A stretch of DNA of 64,000 bases from DATBLE01 sp038248655 (GCA_038248655.1 JBBRXG010000004.1:3062-67061); one strand, 5' to 3'. Shown: positions 8,916 through 17,887, numbered from the stretch's first letter. Numbers and translations are program-made. The notes: generated from the letters alone by a model not told the origin.

Positions 8916-10441
8916 TGAAGGTCCGCGCGCAGGTGGCGATGGTGATGAACCTCGACAAGTGCATCGGCTGCCACACCTGCTCGGTCACCTGCAAGCAGGT
9001 GTGGACGAACCGGCCCGGCACCGAGTACGTCTGGTTCAACAACGTCGAGACGAAGCCCGGGCTCGGCTACCCGCGCCGCTGGGAGGACAACGAGGAGTGG
9101 CGCGGCGGCTGGGAGCTCGACCGCAAGGGCCGGCTTCGCCTCAAGGCCGGCGGCCAGCTGCGCAAGCTGCTGACGATCTTCTGGAACCCCGACCTGCCGA
9201 CGATCGACGACTACTACGAGCCCTGGACGTACGACTACGAGACGCTCACGAACGCGCCCCTGTCCGAGCACGACCCGGTCGCGACGCCGCGCTCCCAGCT
9301 CACGGGCGACCCGATCCGCGTCAAGACCGGCCCCAACTGGGACGACAACCTCGCCGGCGCGCCCGAGCACGCCCTCGCCGATCCCGACCTCGCCGGCCTC
9401 GAGGAGCGGGTGCGGATGGAGTACGAGCAGGCGTTCATGTTCTACCTGCCGCGGATCTGCGAGCACTGTCTCAACCCGAGCTGCGTCGCCAGCTGCCCCT
9501 CCGGCGCGATGTACAAGCGCGAGGAGGACGGCGTCGTGCTCGTCGACCAGGACAAGTGCCGCGCCTGGCGCTTCTGCGTCTCCGGCTGTCCCTACAAGAA
9601 GGTCTACTTCAACCACCGCTCCGGCAAGGCGGAGAAGTGCACCCTCTGCTACCCGCGGCTCGAGGTCGGACTGCCGACGATCTGCTCCGAGACCTGCGTC
9701 GGCCGGCTGCGCTACCTCGGCCTCGTCCTCTACGACGCCGACCGGGTCGAGGAGGCCGCCTCCGTTCCCGACCCGACGCACCTGCTCGAGTCGCAGCTCT
9801 CCGTCTTCTGCGACCCGCACGACCCGGAGGTGCAGGCGGCCGCCAGCGCCGAGGGGATCGCCGACGACTGGATCGAGGCGGCGACCCGCTCGCCGGTCTA
9901 CAAGCTCGCGGTCGACTGGCGGATCGCGTTGCCGCTCCACCCCGAGTACCGGACGCTGCCGATGGTCTGGTACGTGCCGCCGCTCTCACCGATCGACGGC
10001 GCGCTCGTCGCCGAGGGCTACGACACCGATCCCTCCGACGTCTTCCCCGCGATCGAGCGGATGCGGATCCCGGTCGAGTACCTCGCCAACCTGCTCTCCG
10101 CCGGCGACGCCGACGTGATCCGCCGCGTCCTGCGCCGGCTCGCGGCGATGCGCGGCGTGATGCGGGCACTCCAGCTCGGCGGCGGCCGCGACGAGGAGCT
10201 CGCCCGCTCGGTCGGGCTCGACGTCGCCGAGCTCGAGTCGATGTACCGGCTGCTCGCGATCGCCAAGTACGACGACCGGTACGTGATCCCGAAGGCGCAC
10301 GCCGAGCTCGCCGCCCGGCTCGAGGCCGAGCAGGCCGGCTGCTCGGTGCCCGGTGGCCCCGGCGGATACGGCGAGGTCGGCTACCCGACCGCGCGCGAGC
10401 CCTCCGGGCGCCGTCTGAACCTGCTCGGAGGCGACAGGTGA
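8915..10441 (+). CDS. narH: Respiratory nitrate reductase, beta (iron-sulfur) subunit
   Basis: The electron-transfer subunit between NarI hemes and NarG, about 508 residues. Four ferredoxin-like cysteine groups are visible: C16/C19/C22/C26 (KCIGCHTCSVTC), CEHCLNPSCVASC, CRAWRFCVSGCP and CTLCYP...CSETC. In the third group a tryptophan replaces the second cysteine (C-x2-W), the known signature of the [3Fe-4S] cluster in NarH. GTG start at 8915 sharing one base with the narG stop (TAGTG). The frame is also open far upstream inside narG, but that part is a shadow. Confidence 0.97.
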   Translation: MKVRAQVAMVMNLDKCIGCHTCSVTCKQVWTNRPGTEYVWFNNVETKPGLGYPRRWEDNEEWRGGWELDRKGRLRLKAGGQLRKLLTIFWNPDLPTIDDYYEPWTYDYETLTNAPLSEHDPVATPRSQLTGDPIRVKTGPNWDDNLAGAPEHALADPDLAGLEERVRMEYEQAFMFYLPRICEHCLNPSCVASCPSGAMYKREEDGVVLVDQDKCRAWRFCVSGCPYKKVYFNHRSGKAEKCTLCYPRLEVGLPTICSETCVGRLRYLGLVLYDADRVEEAASVPDPTHLLESQLSVFCDPHDPEVQAAASAEGIADDWIEAATRSPVYKLAVDWRIALPLHPEYRTLPMVWYVPPLSPIDGALVAEGYDTDPSDVFPAIERMRIPVEYLANLLSAGDADVIRRVLRRLAAMRGVMRALQLGGGRDEELARSVGLDVAELESMYRLLAIAKYDDRYVIPKAHAELAARLEAEQAGCSVPGGPGGYGEVGYPTAREPSGRRLNLLGGDR

Positions 10442-11046
10442 GACGCCGCTCGCAGACGCCGCCCTTCCGGCTGCTCTCGCTCCTCCTCGACTACCCCGAC
10501 GAGATGCTCGACGATGCGCTCGGGCCCGTCGCCGACGACACCGACCCGGCGCTCGGCGCGTTCTGGCGCTGGCGAAGCGAGACGCCGCTTGCGGAGCGGC
10601 AGCGGCGCTACGTCGAGACCTTCGACCTCGACCGGCGCACGAGCCTCCACCTCACCTACTACCTGTACGGCGACACCCGCAAGCGCGGCCTCGCGCTGCT
10701 CCGCCTGAAACGCCTGTACGCGGCCGCCGGCCTGCCGCTCGCCGCCGACGAGCTGCCCGACTTCCTGCCGGCGCTGCTCGAGTTCGCGGCGCTCGCACCA
10801 GACGGCTACGGCGAGACGCTGCTCGCCGAGCACCGGCTCGCGCTCGAGCTGCTGCGACTCCGCCTCGGCGAGCTCGATAGCCCCTGGGCCTGCGCGCTCC
10901 AGACCCTCTGCGCCTCGCTGCCGCGGCTCGGGCCGATCGAGCGCGACCGGCTCGCCCGCCTCCAGGCCGAGGGGCCGCCGAGCGAGCAGGTCGGCCTCGA
11001 GCCGTTCGCGCCGCCCGAGGTGATGCCGACCGGGGCGCGCCGGTGA
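10438..11046 (+). CDS. narJ: Nitrate reductase assembly chaperone
   Basis: A system-specific chaperone that holds NarGH for Mo-cofactor insertion before membrane docking; not part of the final enzyme. About 202 residues, with the family core FRLLSLLLDYPDE, then YVETFDLDRRTSLHLTYY and GDTRKRG. GTG start at 10438 in a GTGA overlap with narH, with GGAGG a few bases upstream. Confidence 0.95.
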   Translation: MRRRSQTPPFRLLSLLLDYPDEMLDDALGPVADDTDPALGAFWRWRSETPLAERQRRYVETFDLDRRTSLHLTYYLYGDTRKRGLALLRLKRLYAAAGLPLAADELPDFLPALLEFAALAPDGYGETLLAEHRLALELLRLRLGELDSPWACALQTLCASLPRLGPIERDRLARLQAEGPPSEQVGLEPFAPPEVMPTGARR

Positions 11047-11086
11047 GCGTAGGCTCGCCGGAGCGCATCAACGAGCGGAGGCGGCC

Positions 11087-11791
11087 ATGAGCAGGACCGC
11101 CGACCTGTACGTCTGGCTCGTGCTGCCCTACGCCGCGATCGCGCTCTTCGTCGGCGGCCACGTCTGGCGCTACCGCAACGATCAGCTCGGCTGGACGAGC
11201 CGCTCCACCCAGCTGCTCGAGAGCCGCCTGCTCGCCTGTGGCTCGAACCTCTTCCACTGGGGCGCGATCGCGGCCATCCTCGGCCACGTGCTCGGGATCC
11301 TCGTGCCGTCGCGCGCCACGCGCGCGGTCGGCGTCTCCGAGCGCGCCTACCACCACCTCGCCGGCATCGGCGGCGGCATCGCCGGGATCGTCTGCCTCAT
11401 CGGCCTCGCGATCCTGGTGTACCGCCGGGCCGCGGTCGCCCGCGTCCGCGTCACGACGTCGACCGCCGACGTCGCCGTCTACGTCCTGCTCGCGATCCTG
11501 GTCGTGCTCGGCGTCGTCGAAGCGGTCGGCTACAACGTCCTCGGCTCGGGCTACGACTATCGCCGCACCGTCAGCCCCTGGTTCCGCTCGCTCTTCCACG
11601 ACCCGAAGCCGGAGCTGATGTCGCAGGCGCCCGTCGTCTACCAGCTGCACGCTGCGATCCCCTGGCTCCTGTACGCGCTCTGGCCGTTCAGCCGGCTCGT
11701 GCACGCCTGGAGCATCCCGTTCCAGTACATCGGCCGGCCGTACCTGCTCTACCGCCGCCGCTACCCCGCCGCCCGGCCCGCAGGACGATGA
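11087..11791 (+). CDS. narI: Respiratory nitrate reductase, gamma (cytochrome b) subunit
   Basis: Membrane subunit that oxidises quinol and carries two b hemes. 234 residues and five predicted helices. Heme-ligand histidines are at H57 and H67 (FHWGAIAAILGH) and H188 and H206 (YQLHAAIPW, RLVHAWS), as in NarI. It starts 40 bp after narJ with GGAGG before the ATG. The C terminus runs into a small gene through an ATGA overlap. Confidence 0.96.
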   Translation: MSRTADLYVWLVLPYAAIALFVGGHVWRYRNDQLGWTSRSTQLLESRLLACGSNLFHWGAIAAILGHVLGILVPSRATRAVGVSERAYHHLAGIGGGIAGIVCLIGLAILVYRRAAVARVRVTTSTADVAVYVLLAILVVLGVVEAVGYNVLGSGYDYRRTVSPWFRSLFHDPKPELMSQAPVVYQLHAAIPWLLYALWPFSRLVHAWSIPFQYIGRPYLLYRRRYPAARPAGR

Positions 11792-12015
11792 GTGCCGGCG
11801 GCTCGCCCGGGGTCGAGCTCGTGCTCGCGCTCGTCCGGGACGCGGCCCGCGACCGTCGCTGCGCCGCGTGCGGGAGCAGCCTCGTTGCGGCGTGCATCGA
11901 GCCGGACGAGGTCGATCCGGAGCATGTCGTGGCCCGCATTCTCTGCCCGTGCGGCGCAGTCGAGATCGTCGAGGCGCGACCGGCGAGCGAAGGCGGGAGC
12001 GCGGAGATCCGCTGA
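11788..12015 (+). CDS. Small cysteine-rich (zinc-ribbon-like) protein at the end of the nar operon
   Basis: 75 residues, not recognised. It has a CAAC pair at residues 25-28 and a CPC motif near residue 53, with an acidic stretch between, suggesting a small metal-binding domain. The ATGA overlap with narI and lack of a gap show it is co-transcribed with the nitrate reductase. Its role (assembly, metal or redox sensing) is unknown. Confidence 0.6.
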   Translation: MSAGGSPGVELVLALVRDAARDRRCAACGSSLVAACIEPDEVDPEHVVARILCPCGAVEIVEARPASEGGSAEIR

Positions 12016-12032
12016 GCCGCAGCGCTCGTCCC

Positions 12033-13001
12033 TCACTCCCTCCAGAGGGCAAGGCCGCGCCGGAGCAGCCCGACGAAGACGACCAGCCAGACGGCGAACG
12101 CGACCCAGATCCAGACGCGGGTGAAGTCGACCAGCCCACCGATCCCCTCGACGTCGCCGACGACGAAGCTGGACGCCGCGTACATGCCGACCGGAAAGAC
12201 CGTCGACCAGCGGCGCACGTCGTACGCCGGCCGCAACGAGACGAGCTCGCCGGCGAGCAGGGCGGGCAGCCAGAGCGCGGCAGCCGCCCAGAGCGCGAGC
12301 GACACGACGCCGAGGCCGGCGCGTAGGTGGTGGAGCGCCCCGATTCCCTGCATGGCCTGGGCGACCAGGGCACAGGCGAGCGTCGCGATCGCGAGCGCGC
12401 CGCCCGCGACCCAGTGGTCGCCCCGACCGACGAGAAGCTGACGCAGGTCGAAGCGCGAGAGTACGAACACATACGCTGCCAGGCCGAGCGCGAGCGCGAC
12501 CAACGAGACGACGGCGAGCCAGAGGATACGGTCGGCGCCGGCGAGAATCGCAGCGAGCACCGCGAGCGACTCGGTCGAGACGACGAGCATGAACGAGGTA
12601 CCGACCGTGGGGGTCGTCCAGCGGCGGAGGACGCTCGGCACGAGCGCGAGCCAGAAGCAGAACGCGACCACGAGCAGCGCTGCCCCGACGCGGTGCCAGC
12701 CGAGCAGCGCCACCCGCGAGCCGAGAACGGCGGTGTCGGCGATCCCGGTCAGCGCCGCGGGCGAGCAGGCCTCGAGCCGGGCACGAGGCGGGTCTCGAGC
12801 GACCCGGCCGGCGACAACGGCGACGAGCCCGACCCAGACGACGGCCGCCAGCGCGAGCAGCGCCCGCGAGAGCGTGTCGTAGCCGCCGTCGGCGAGGCTG
12901 ATCGAGACGATGCCGGTGCCCATCACGACGGCGCCGGAGGCCGGCGGGATCGCGTCGAGCACCCGGCCTGCGCGCCGCGCCACGGCAGCCGTCGTCAGCA
13001 C
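12033..13001 (-). CDS. TDT/SLAC1-family transporter (TehA-like)
   Basis: 322 residues with about ten hydrophobic helices. The family signature VVMGTGIVSIS is near the N terminus and FPVGMYAASS in the C-terminal half. Members move tellurite, C4-dicarboxylates, sulfite, or act as anion channels; the substrate here is open. It lies 27 bp downstream of the OsmC gene on the same strand and converges on the nar operon. Confidence 0.85.
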   Translation of the reverse strand: MLTTAAVARRAGRVLDAIPPASGAVVMGTGIVSISLADGGYDTLSRALLALAAVVWVGLVAVVAGRVARDPPRARLEACSPAALTGIADTAVLGSRVALLGWHRVGAALLVVAFCFWLALVPSVLRRWTTPTVGTSFMLVVSTESLAVLAAILAGADRILWLAVVSLVALALGLAAYVFVLSRFDLRQLLVGRGDHWVAGGALAIATLACALVAQAMQGIGALHHLRAGLGVVSLALWAAAALWLPALLAGELVSLRPAYDVRRWSTVFPVGMYAASSFVVGDVEGIGGLVDFTRVWIWVAFAVWLVVFVGLLRRGLALWRE

Positions 13002-13028
13002 GTCTCGGCTGTGCCGTCGTCCTGACCG

Positions 13029-13475
13029 TCAGGCAGCGTCCAGGGTCGCCTCGACCGAGATGTCGAGGTTGCCCCGCAGCGCGTTCGAAACCGGGCAGAC
13101 CGCCGCGGCCCGGTCGACGGCCTCCTGGAAGCGCGACTCGTCGAGCCCGTCGACGCGGCCGCGCACGGTCAGGGCGACGCGGGTGATGCGCGGCGCGCCG
13201 TCGACCTCGTCGAGCACGCAGCTCGCGTCGGTGGCGAGACGCTCGGGAGGCGTGCCCGCCTCGCCGAGGACCAGCGCGAGCGCCATCGTGAAGCACGTCG
13301 CGTGTGCGCCGGCGATCAGCTCCTCAGGGCTCGTCTTGCCTCCCGGCGCCTCGGTGCGCGCGGCCCACGTGACCGGCAGCCCCGCCAGCGCGCCGCTGCC
13401 CGAGTCGAGTGTCCCGCTTCCCCGCGCGAGCGACCCGTCCCAGACCACGCTCGCCGTCCGTTCTGCAATCGGCAT
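13029..13475 (-). CDS. OsmC/Ohr-family thiol peroxidase
   Basis: 148 residues. The two catalytic cysteines lie in the usual places: HATCFTMAL and AAAVCPVSNAL. Family members reduce organic hydroperoxides in the cytoplasm using lipoyl or low-molecular-weight thiols. A strong AAGGAGG sits eight bases before the ATG. Probably transcribed with the TDT gene behind it. Confidence 0.92.
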   Translation of the reverse strand: MPIAERTASVVWDGSLARGSGTLDSGSGALAGLPVTWAARTEAPGGKTSPEELIAGAHATCFTMALALVLGEAGTPPERLATDASCVLDEVDGAPRITRVALTVRGRVDGLDESRFQEAVDRAAAVCPVSNALRGNLDISVEATLDAA

Positions 13476-13683
13476 CGTCGTTACCTCCTTGTCATCTGTT
13501 CCTGTATCAGCCGTGCCAGGGGTTGTGCGCCTCGACCTGGCGCAGGAATGCGTGCCGGATCGATTGATGGAATCGCAATAGGTTTTCCAGTCTTTGTACT
13601 CTATGGGCGAGTTATTGTTAGTTGCTCCGGGCTGAGGGGCGCTCAGGATTTTAACTTGCGACTGTAAAGACCAGAGTCACCGG

Positions 13684-14028
13684 TTAATTTAGCTTTTGGA
13701 GTAGGCCAAATAAAATTCCATCAGAACCAATTAGTGATGCTAAAATCTGTGGCCCAAGCTGCTGTGGCTCGCGGCTTAAAGTTGCGCCATTGTCTTTAGC
13801 TTCCTGGACTGCGGATTCAATATCGTCGACCCGCCAAAATATTACTGGCCCAACCATGCCTTCATCATACCCGTTGGGGTTTAATCCAATATTAAGATTG
13901 CCAACTTGATAGCCTACATACGCTTCAGTGTCCATATACGGTTCAACGGCTAACATTGAAGTATAAAAGCTTTTGGCTAGTGCTAAGTCTTTAACTGGAT
14001 AATTGATTAGGGCGATTTCTTTGAACAT
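13684..14028 (-). CDS. Glyoxalase/bleomycin-resistance (VOC) family protein
   Basis: 114 residues, one VOC unit-pair: INYPVKDLALAKSFYTSML at the start, VGYQVGNLNIGLNP, then VIFWRVDDIESAVQEAKDNG. Proteins of this size act as metal-dependent lyases, isomerases or drug binders; the substrate is unknown. AAGGTG precedes the ATG. The gene uses A/T-ending codons (TTA, AAA, ATT) avoided by every neighbour, so it is clearly of foreign origin. Confidence 0.85.
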   Translation of the reverse strand: MFKEIALINYPVKDLALAKSFYTSMLAVEPYMDTEAYVGYQVGNLNIGLNPNGYDEGMVGPVIFWRVDDIESAVQEAKDNGATLSREPQQLGPQILASLIGSDGILFGLLQKLN

Positions 14029-14050
14029 ATATAAACACCTTGATAGTTAA

Positions 14051-14069
14051 TTTCTATGTTACATAGAAA
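14051..14069. repeat. 19-bp palindrome next to the tRNA 3' end
   Basis: TTTCTATG-TTA-CATAGAAA, perfect 8-bp arms. It abuts the CCA end of the tRNA fragment and lies upstream of the VOC gene. It could be the original tRNA terminator hairpin, an operator for the VOC gene, or a recombinase arm site. Confidence 0.5.
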
Positions 14070-14114
14070 TGGTACCCCGGGCAGGATTCGAACCTGCGGT
14101 CTTGAGCTTAGAAG
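14070..14114 (-). other. 3' half of a tRNA-Arg(UCU), truncated in the anticodon loop
   Basis: On the minus strand the sequence runs from the anticodon loop CTTCTAA (anticodon TCT, 14112-14110) through GCTCA, a T-arm GCAGG-TTCGAAT-CCTGC and acceptor CCGGGGT-A to an encoded CCA. The 5' side is not tRNA: it is the end of folE, and the expected anticodon-stem partner (TGAGC) is replaced by GGAGA. The break is therefore exactly at the 7-base anticodon loop. The folE stop TAA lies in that loop. Confidence 0.7.
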
Positions 14115-14773
14115 TCTCCTGCTCTCGGGTCGTCGTCGAAGACGCCGCGCCAGAACGTCGTCACCGTGCGGGAGTGCTCCTCGCGCACGCCGCGCATCTG
14201 CGTGCAGAGGTGCGCCGCCTCGAGATGGACGGCGACCCCGAGCGGCTCCATCACCGCGACGAGCGCGTCCGCGATCTCCCGGCCCAGCCGCTCCTGCACC
14301 GTGAACCGGCGCGAGAACAAGCGCACGAGCCGCGTCAGCTTGGAGATCCCGATGATCTTCTCGCCGGCGATGTAGCTGACGTGGGCGAAGCCGTGAAACG
14401 GCAGCGAGTGGTGCTCGCAGAGCGAGTAGAAGGAGATCGGCCCTTCGATGATCTGGCTCAGGCGGCAGTCGGGGCCCTCGCACTCGTTCGGGAACGCCGT
14501 CAGCGCGTTGTGATCGCCCTCGTAGCCGGCCGTAGCGTCGTAGATCTCCTTCAGGAACCGCTCCGGCGTCCGCTCCGTCCCCGGCTGGTGGAGATCCATT
14601 CCGAAGGCGCCGAAGATCTCCGCCATGTACCCCTGGAACCGATGCCAGTCGCCGGAGTCTAGGTGCCGGGGCATGACGTGCTCCCAGTTGGTCAGCTCCT
14701 CCGGATCGGTCGCCGGCCGCTCGGGACCCGGCATCAGTCCACCCCGCACGGCGCTCAACTTCGATTCGGACAC
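14108..14773 (-). CDS. folE: GTP cyclohydrolase I
   Basis: Converts GTP to dihydroneopterin triphosphate, first step of folate or pterin synthesis. About 221 residues with the full signature: SLCEHHSLPFHGFAHVSYI, KIIGISKLTRLVRLFSRR, and AAHLCTQMRGVREEHS, including the Zn-ligand cysteines and histidine. GTG at 14773 is chosen because AAGGAG lies nine bases before it; longer in-frame extensions are arginine-rich noise. The last codons (RAGDF-stop) merge into a tRNA anticodon loop, so the true C terminus may have been slightly altered. Confidence 0.93.
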   Translation of the reverse strand: MSESKLSAVRGGLMPGPERPATDPEELTNWEHVMPRHLDSGDWHRFQGYMAEIFGAFGMDLHQPGTERTPERFLKEIYDATAGYEGDHNALTAFPNECEGPDCRLSQIIEGPISFYSLCEHHSLPFHGFAHVSYIAGEKIIGISKLTRLVRLFSRRFTVQERLGREIADALVAVMEPLGVAVHLEAAHLCTQMRGVREEHSRTVTTFWRGVFDDDPRAGDF

Positions 14774-15007
14774 GGGCGCTACTCCTTCCTCGGCGATGGA
14801 AACCGATCTGCGGGGAAGGATCGCACAGCGCCCCGACCCGCGGTCGAGCGGTGCCCGCCGTGGCCGCCGCCGAGCCCGACCATGCGCCGGGGGTACGGCC
14901 CGGCGCAGAAGTCCGCCCACGGCTTCGCGCGCCGAGACGACGCTATCCCCGCGCCGCGGCTACTCCGATCGCACCGCTGCCTGCGCAGACCAGCGCGGCG
15001 CAGGCGA

Positions 15008-15466
15008 TCAGGGGTCGCCGCTCGGGGATGCAAGGGAAGCGGTGGAAGCGTTCGCGGGAAGCTGCTGCGCGTTGCCTGCTTCGGCATCGTCCGTGTAGTG
15101 GCGCGTTGCCGGCCACGGCGCGAGGAGCAGTAGCAGCGTCGCGTCGTCGGCGGCGTAGACACTGTGCGGCTCGCCGGGGTCGAACGAGACGAGGGTGCCG
15201 GCGGCGCACTCGACTCTCTCGCCGGAGGCCTCGATCGCGACGTGGCCGCTGACGACGTGCACGACGGCGCGCTCGCGCACGTGGTGGTTTCCCATCGTCT
15301 CGCCACGCTCGAGCTCGATCGCGACAGCCCGGCACTCCGGCGCGCTGAAGAGCACGCGCGGAATCTGCCCCGCCCGCCGCGGAACGCGCGGCGCGTCGGC
15401 GCCCGGCTCACGCGGCTGCTGCTTCTCCGTCGACGGCGGCAGCGACAGCAGGTCCCAGCGCTTCAC
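15008..15466 (-). CDS. Cupin-domain protein
   Basis: About 152 residues with a single cupin barrel: GNHHVRERAVVHVVSG (motif 1 with HH) and FDPGEPHSVYA (motif 2 region). Function unknown; could be an isomerase or metal-binding sensor. GTG 15466 is the likely start, with no clear Shine-Dalgarno. It follows the GH65 gene by 63 bp on the same strand and probably shares its operon. The 234 bp between it and folE hold nothing convincing. Confidence 0.75.
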   Translation of the reverse strand: MKRWDLLSLPPSTEKQQPREPGADAPRVPRRAGQIPRVLFSAPECRAVAIELERGETMGNHHVRERAVVHVVSGHVAIEASGERVECAAGTLVSFDPGEPHSVYAADDATLLLLLAPWPATRHYTDDAEAGNAQQLPANASTASLASPSGDP

Positions 15467-15529
15467 GGCGAGCAGGCTAACACGCCGCCGGCAGCGAGCA
15501 TCGTCCTCGACTCGGGCGCGGGGCAACCC

Positions 15530-17887
15530 TCAGGATGCGGGCTGCCGTCGCGCGGGCGCTCGACCCGGCGGTTGGCGAGGGGGGACACGCTGAGGCGGCG
15601 GTGGGACTTGCCGGAGCGCCGGCTGCTCCGCCGTGATCGTCAGCGCCTCGCCGTGGTGGCGGATCTCGAGCGGCGGCCCGTCGCGCAGCGAGTAGCGCGC
15701 CTGCTCGTGCTCGACCTCGACCCTCAGCTGCCTGCCCCGGAAGCAGAGGCCGAAGGCGAGGCGGTTGAGCCGCTCGGGGAGCCGGGGGGCGAAGCTGAGC
15801 CTGCCGTCGTGGTCGCGCATGCCGCCGAAGCCGGCCACGGCGACGATCCAGGCGCCGGCGAGCGAGGCGATATGGAGGCCGTCGCTGGTGTTGTGCTCGA
15901 GGTTGTCGAGGTCGACCAGCGCCGCCTCGCCGAAGTAGTCGTAGGCGAGCTCGAGGTGCCCCACTTCGGCCGCGATCACCGCCTGGGTGCAGGCCGAGAG
16001 CGAGGAGTCGCGCACGGTCAGCGGCTCGTAGTAGGCGAAGTTGCGTGCCTTCTCCTCGGCGCTGAACGCGTCGCCGCGCAGGTGCAGGGCGAGTACGAGG
16101 TCCGCCTGCTTGACCACCTGCTTGCGGTACAGGTCGACGTAGGGGTAGTGCAGCAGCAGCGGGTACCGCTCCGGCGGGGTTCCGGCGAAGTCCCAGGGCT
16201 GGTGCTCGGTGAAGGCCTCCGCCTGAGGATGAACGCCGAGCCGCTCGTCGTAGGGGATCAGCATCGCGCCGGCGGCGTCGCGCCAGCCGGCCGCCTCCTC
16301 CAGGTCGACGCCGAGGTCTGCGCAACGGTCGCCGTGGCGCTCGACGGCGTCGGCGGCCAGGAGCAGGTTCCGCTGCGCCATCAGGTTCGTGTAGACGTTG
16401 TTGTCGGCGACCGCGCTGTACTCGTCCGGGCCCGTGACGCCGTCGATGCGGAACCGTCCCTCGACGTCGTGGTGGCCGAGCGAGCGCCACAAGCGCGCCG
16501 TCTCGACGAGCAGCCCGAGCCCCGCTGTTCGCTCGAACTCCTCGTCGCCGGTGGCGGCGACGTAGCGGGCGACGGCGTCGGCGATGTCCGCGTCGACGTG
16601 GAAGGCGGCCGTCCCGGCCGGCCAGTAGCCCGAGCACTCCTGGCCGCCGATCGTGCGCCATGGAAAGGCCGCGCCCCGGAACCCGAGCAGGCTCGCGCGC
16701 TCGCGGGCCAGCGGCAGGGTCGCGTGCCGCCAGCGCAGCGCGTCCCCGGCGGCGTGCGGGACGATGTAGGTGAGGACCGGCAGCACGAACGTCTCCGTGT
16801 CCCAGAAGCTGTGCCCGTTGTAGCCGGGGCCGGTCAGGCCCTTCGCCGGGATCGCGCGCCGCTCGCCGCGCGCGCCCGCCTGCAGGGTGTGGAAGAGGGC
16901 GAACCGCACCGCCTGCTGCAGCTCGGCGTCGCCCTCCAGCTCGACGTCGGCGCGGTCCCAGAAGTCGTCGAGGTACTCGCGCTGCGCGCCGGCGAGGCCG
17001 TCCCAGCCGGTGTGGCGCGCCTCGGTGAGCGCAGCCGCGACCTGATCGCGCAGAGCCGCCGTCGAGCGCTGGCTCGACCAGCCGTAGGCGAGCAACTTGA
17101 CGATGCGGAGCTGCTGGCCCTGCTCGAGGTCGGCGGTGATCGTCACCCGGCCGAGATCGTCGCGGCTCTCGGCGGCCCCGATCTCGGTTCCCGCCGGCCC
17201 CTCGACGACGTGGTCCATCGCGGCCGCCAGCCGCAATCTGCTCTGCTCGGTCGCGTGCACGAGCACGACCCTCCCGCCGAGATCCGAGAACTGCTCCGAC
17301 CGAAGCGGCGAGGCGAGGGCCTGGGCCGTGCGCGGGTCGTTGCCGAGCTCGGGCATCGGCTCGTTCGCGACGAGCTCCGACTGCACGACCAGCCGCGCCG
17401 CCCCCTCGAGCGGCTCGACCTCGTACAGGATCGCCGCGACCGCGCGCTGCACGAACGAGACCAGCCGGGTCGAGCAGACACACACCCGCCGCCCTGCCGG
17501 CGAGCGCCAGTCGGCGCTGCGCCGCAGCACGCCGGCGCGGAAGTCGAGCACGCGCTCGTGACTCTCCAGGTCGCCGAAGCGGACGTCGAACGGCTCGTCG
17601 TCGACCAGCAGCCGCACGATCTTGCCGTTGGTGACGTTGACGACGACCTGGCCGGCCTCGGGGTAGCCGTAGCCGGCCTCCGCGTACGGCAGGGGCCGCT
17701 CCTCGTAGAAGCCGTTCAGGTAGGTGCCGGGCAGGCCGTTCGGCTCCCCCTCGTCGAGGTTCCCGCGCAGGCCGATGTGCCCGTTCGCGAGCGCGAACGC
17801 CGAGCCGGCCTGCGCGATCACGTCCAGGCTCAGCTCCGTCTCGCGCAGCGCCCACGGCTCGACCGCGAACGCGGGATGATCGATCAC
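15530..17887 (-). CDS. Glycoside hydrolase family 65 disaccharide phosphorylase
   Basis: About 785 residues, normal for maltose, trehalose or kojibiose phosphorylases. N-terminal beta-sandwich (FALANGHIGLRGNLDEGEPN), then the (alpha/alpha)6 barrel with AKGLTGPGYNGHSFWDTE. The general-acid glutamate is in GVTGPDEYSAVADNNVYTN, and KQADLVLALHL and DSSLSACTQAVIAAEVG are near the phosphate site. These enzymes split an alpha-glucosyl disaccharide with phosphate to beta-glucose 1-phosphate. The GTG overlaps the stop of a beta-phosphoglucomutase gene (GTGA), which matches that product. Exact substrate unknown. Confidence 0.92.
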   Translation of the reverse strand: MIDHPAFAVEPWALRETELSLDVIAQAGSAFALANGHIGLRGNLDEGEPNGLPGTYLNGFYEERPLPYAEAGYGYPEAGQVVVNVTNGKIVRLLVDDEPFDVRFGDLESHERVLDFRAGVLRRSADWRSPAGRRVCVCSTRLVSFVQRAVAAILYEVEPLEGAARLVVQSELVANEPMPELGNDPRTAQALASPLRSEQFSDLGGRVVLVHATEQSRLRLAAAMDHVVEGPAGTEIGAAESRDDLGRVTITADLEQGQQLRIVKLLAYGWSSQRSTAALRDQVAAALTEARHTGWDGLAGAQREYLDDFWDRADVELEGDAELQQAVRFALFHTLQAGARGERRAIPAKGLTGPGYNGHSFWDTETFVLPVLTYIVPHAAGDALRWRHATLPLARERASLLGFRGAAFPWRTIGGQECSGYWPAGTAAFHVDADIADAVARYVAATGDEEFERTAGLGLLVETARLWRSLGHHDVEGRFRIDGVTGPDEYSAVADNNVYTNLMAQRNLLLAADAVERHGDRCADLGVDLEEAAGWRDAAGAMLIPYDERLGVHPQAEAFTEHQPWDFAGTPPERYPLLLHYPYVDLYRKQVVKQADLVLALHLRGDAFSAEEKARNFAYYEPLTVRDSSLSACTQAVIAAEVGHLELAYDYFGEAALVDLDNLEHNTSDGLHIASLAGAWIVAVAGFGGMRDHDGRLSFAPRLPERLNRLAFGLCFRGRQLRVEVEHEQARYSLRDGPPLEIRHHGEALTITAEQPALRQVPPPPQRVPPRQPPGRAPARRQPAS

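Larger units (their letters stand above)
13565..14114. other. AT-rich patch of foreign composition
   Basis: Composition drops sharply from the GC-rich surroundings, starting near 13565 and ending at the tRNA fragment at 14114. The patch holds one gene (glyoxalase-like), a 19-bp palindrome and half of a tRNA. A hairpin CTGAG/CTCAG (13632-13646) followed by GATTTT is also present. It looks like a short piece from a low-GC genome, acquired by recombination or joined by assembly error. Confidence 0.6.

Noticed and set aside
13632..13652. Rho-independent terminator CTGAG-N5-CTCAG plus GATTTT
   Set aside because: It points rightward but both flanking genes run leftward and the stem is only 5 bp; kept only as a note in the AT-rich patch.
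14056..14132. Complete tRNA gene
   Set aside because: Only the 3' half is present; the anticodon stem cannot pair and there is no D-arm or 5' acceptor.
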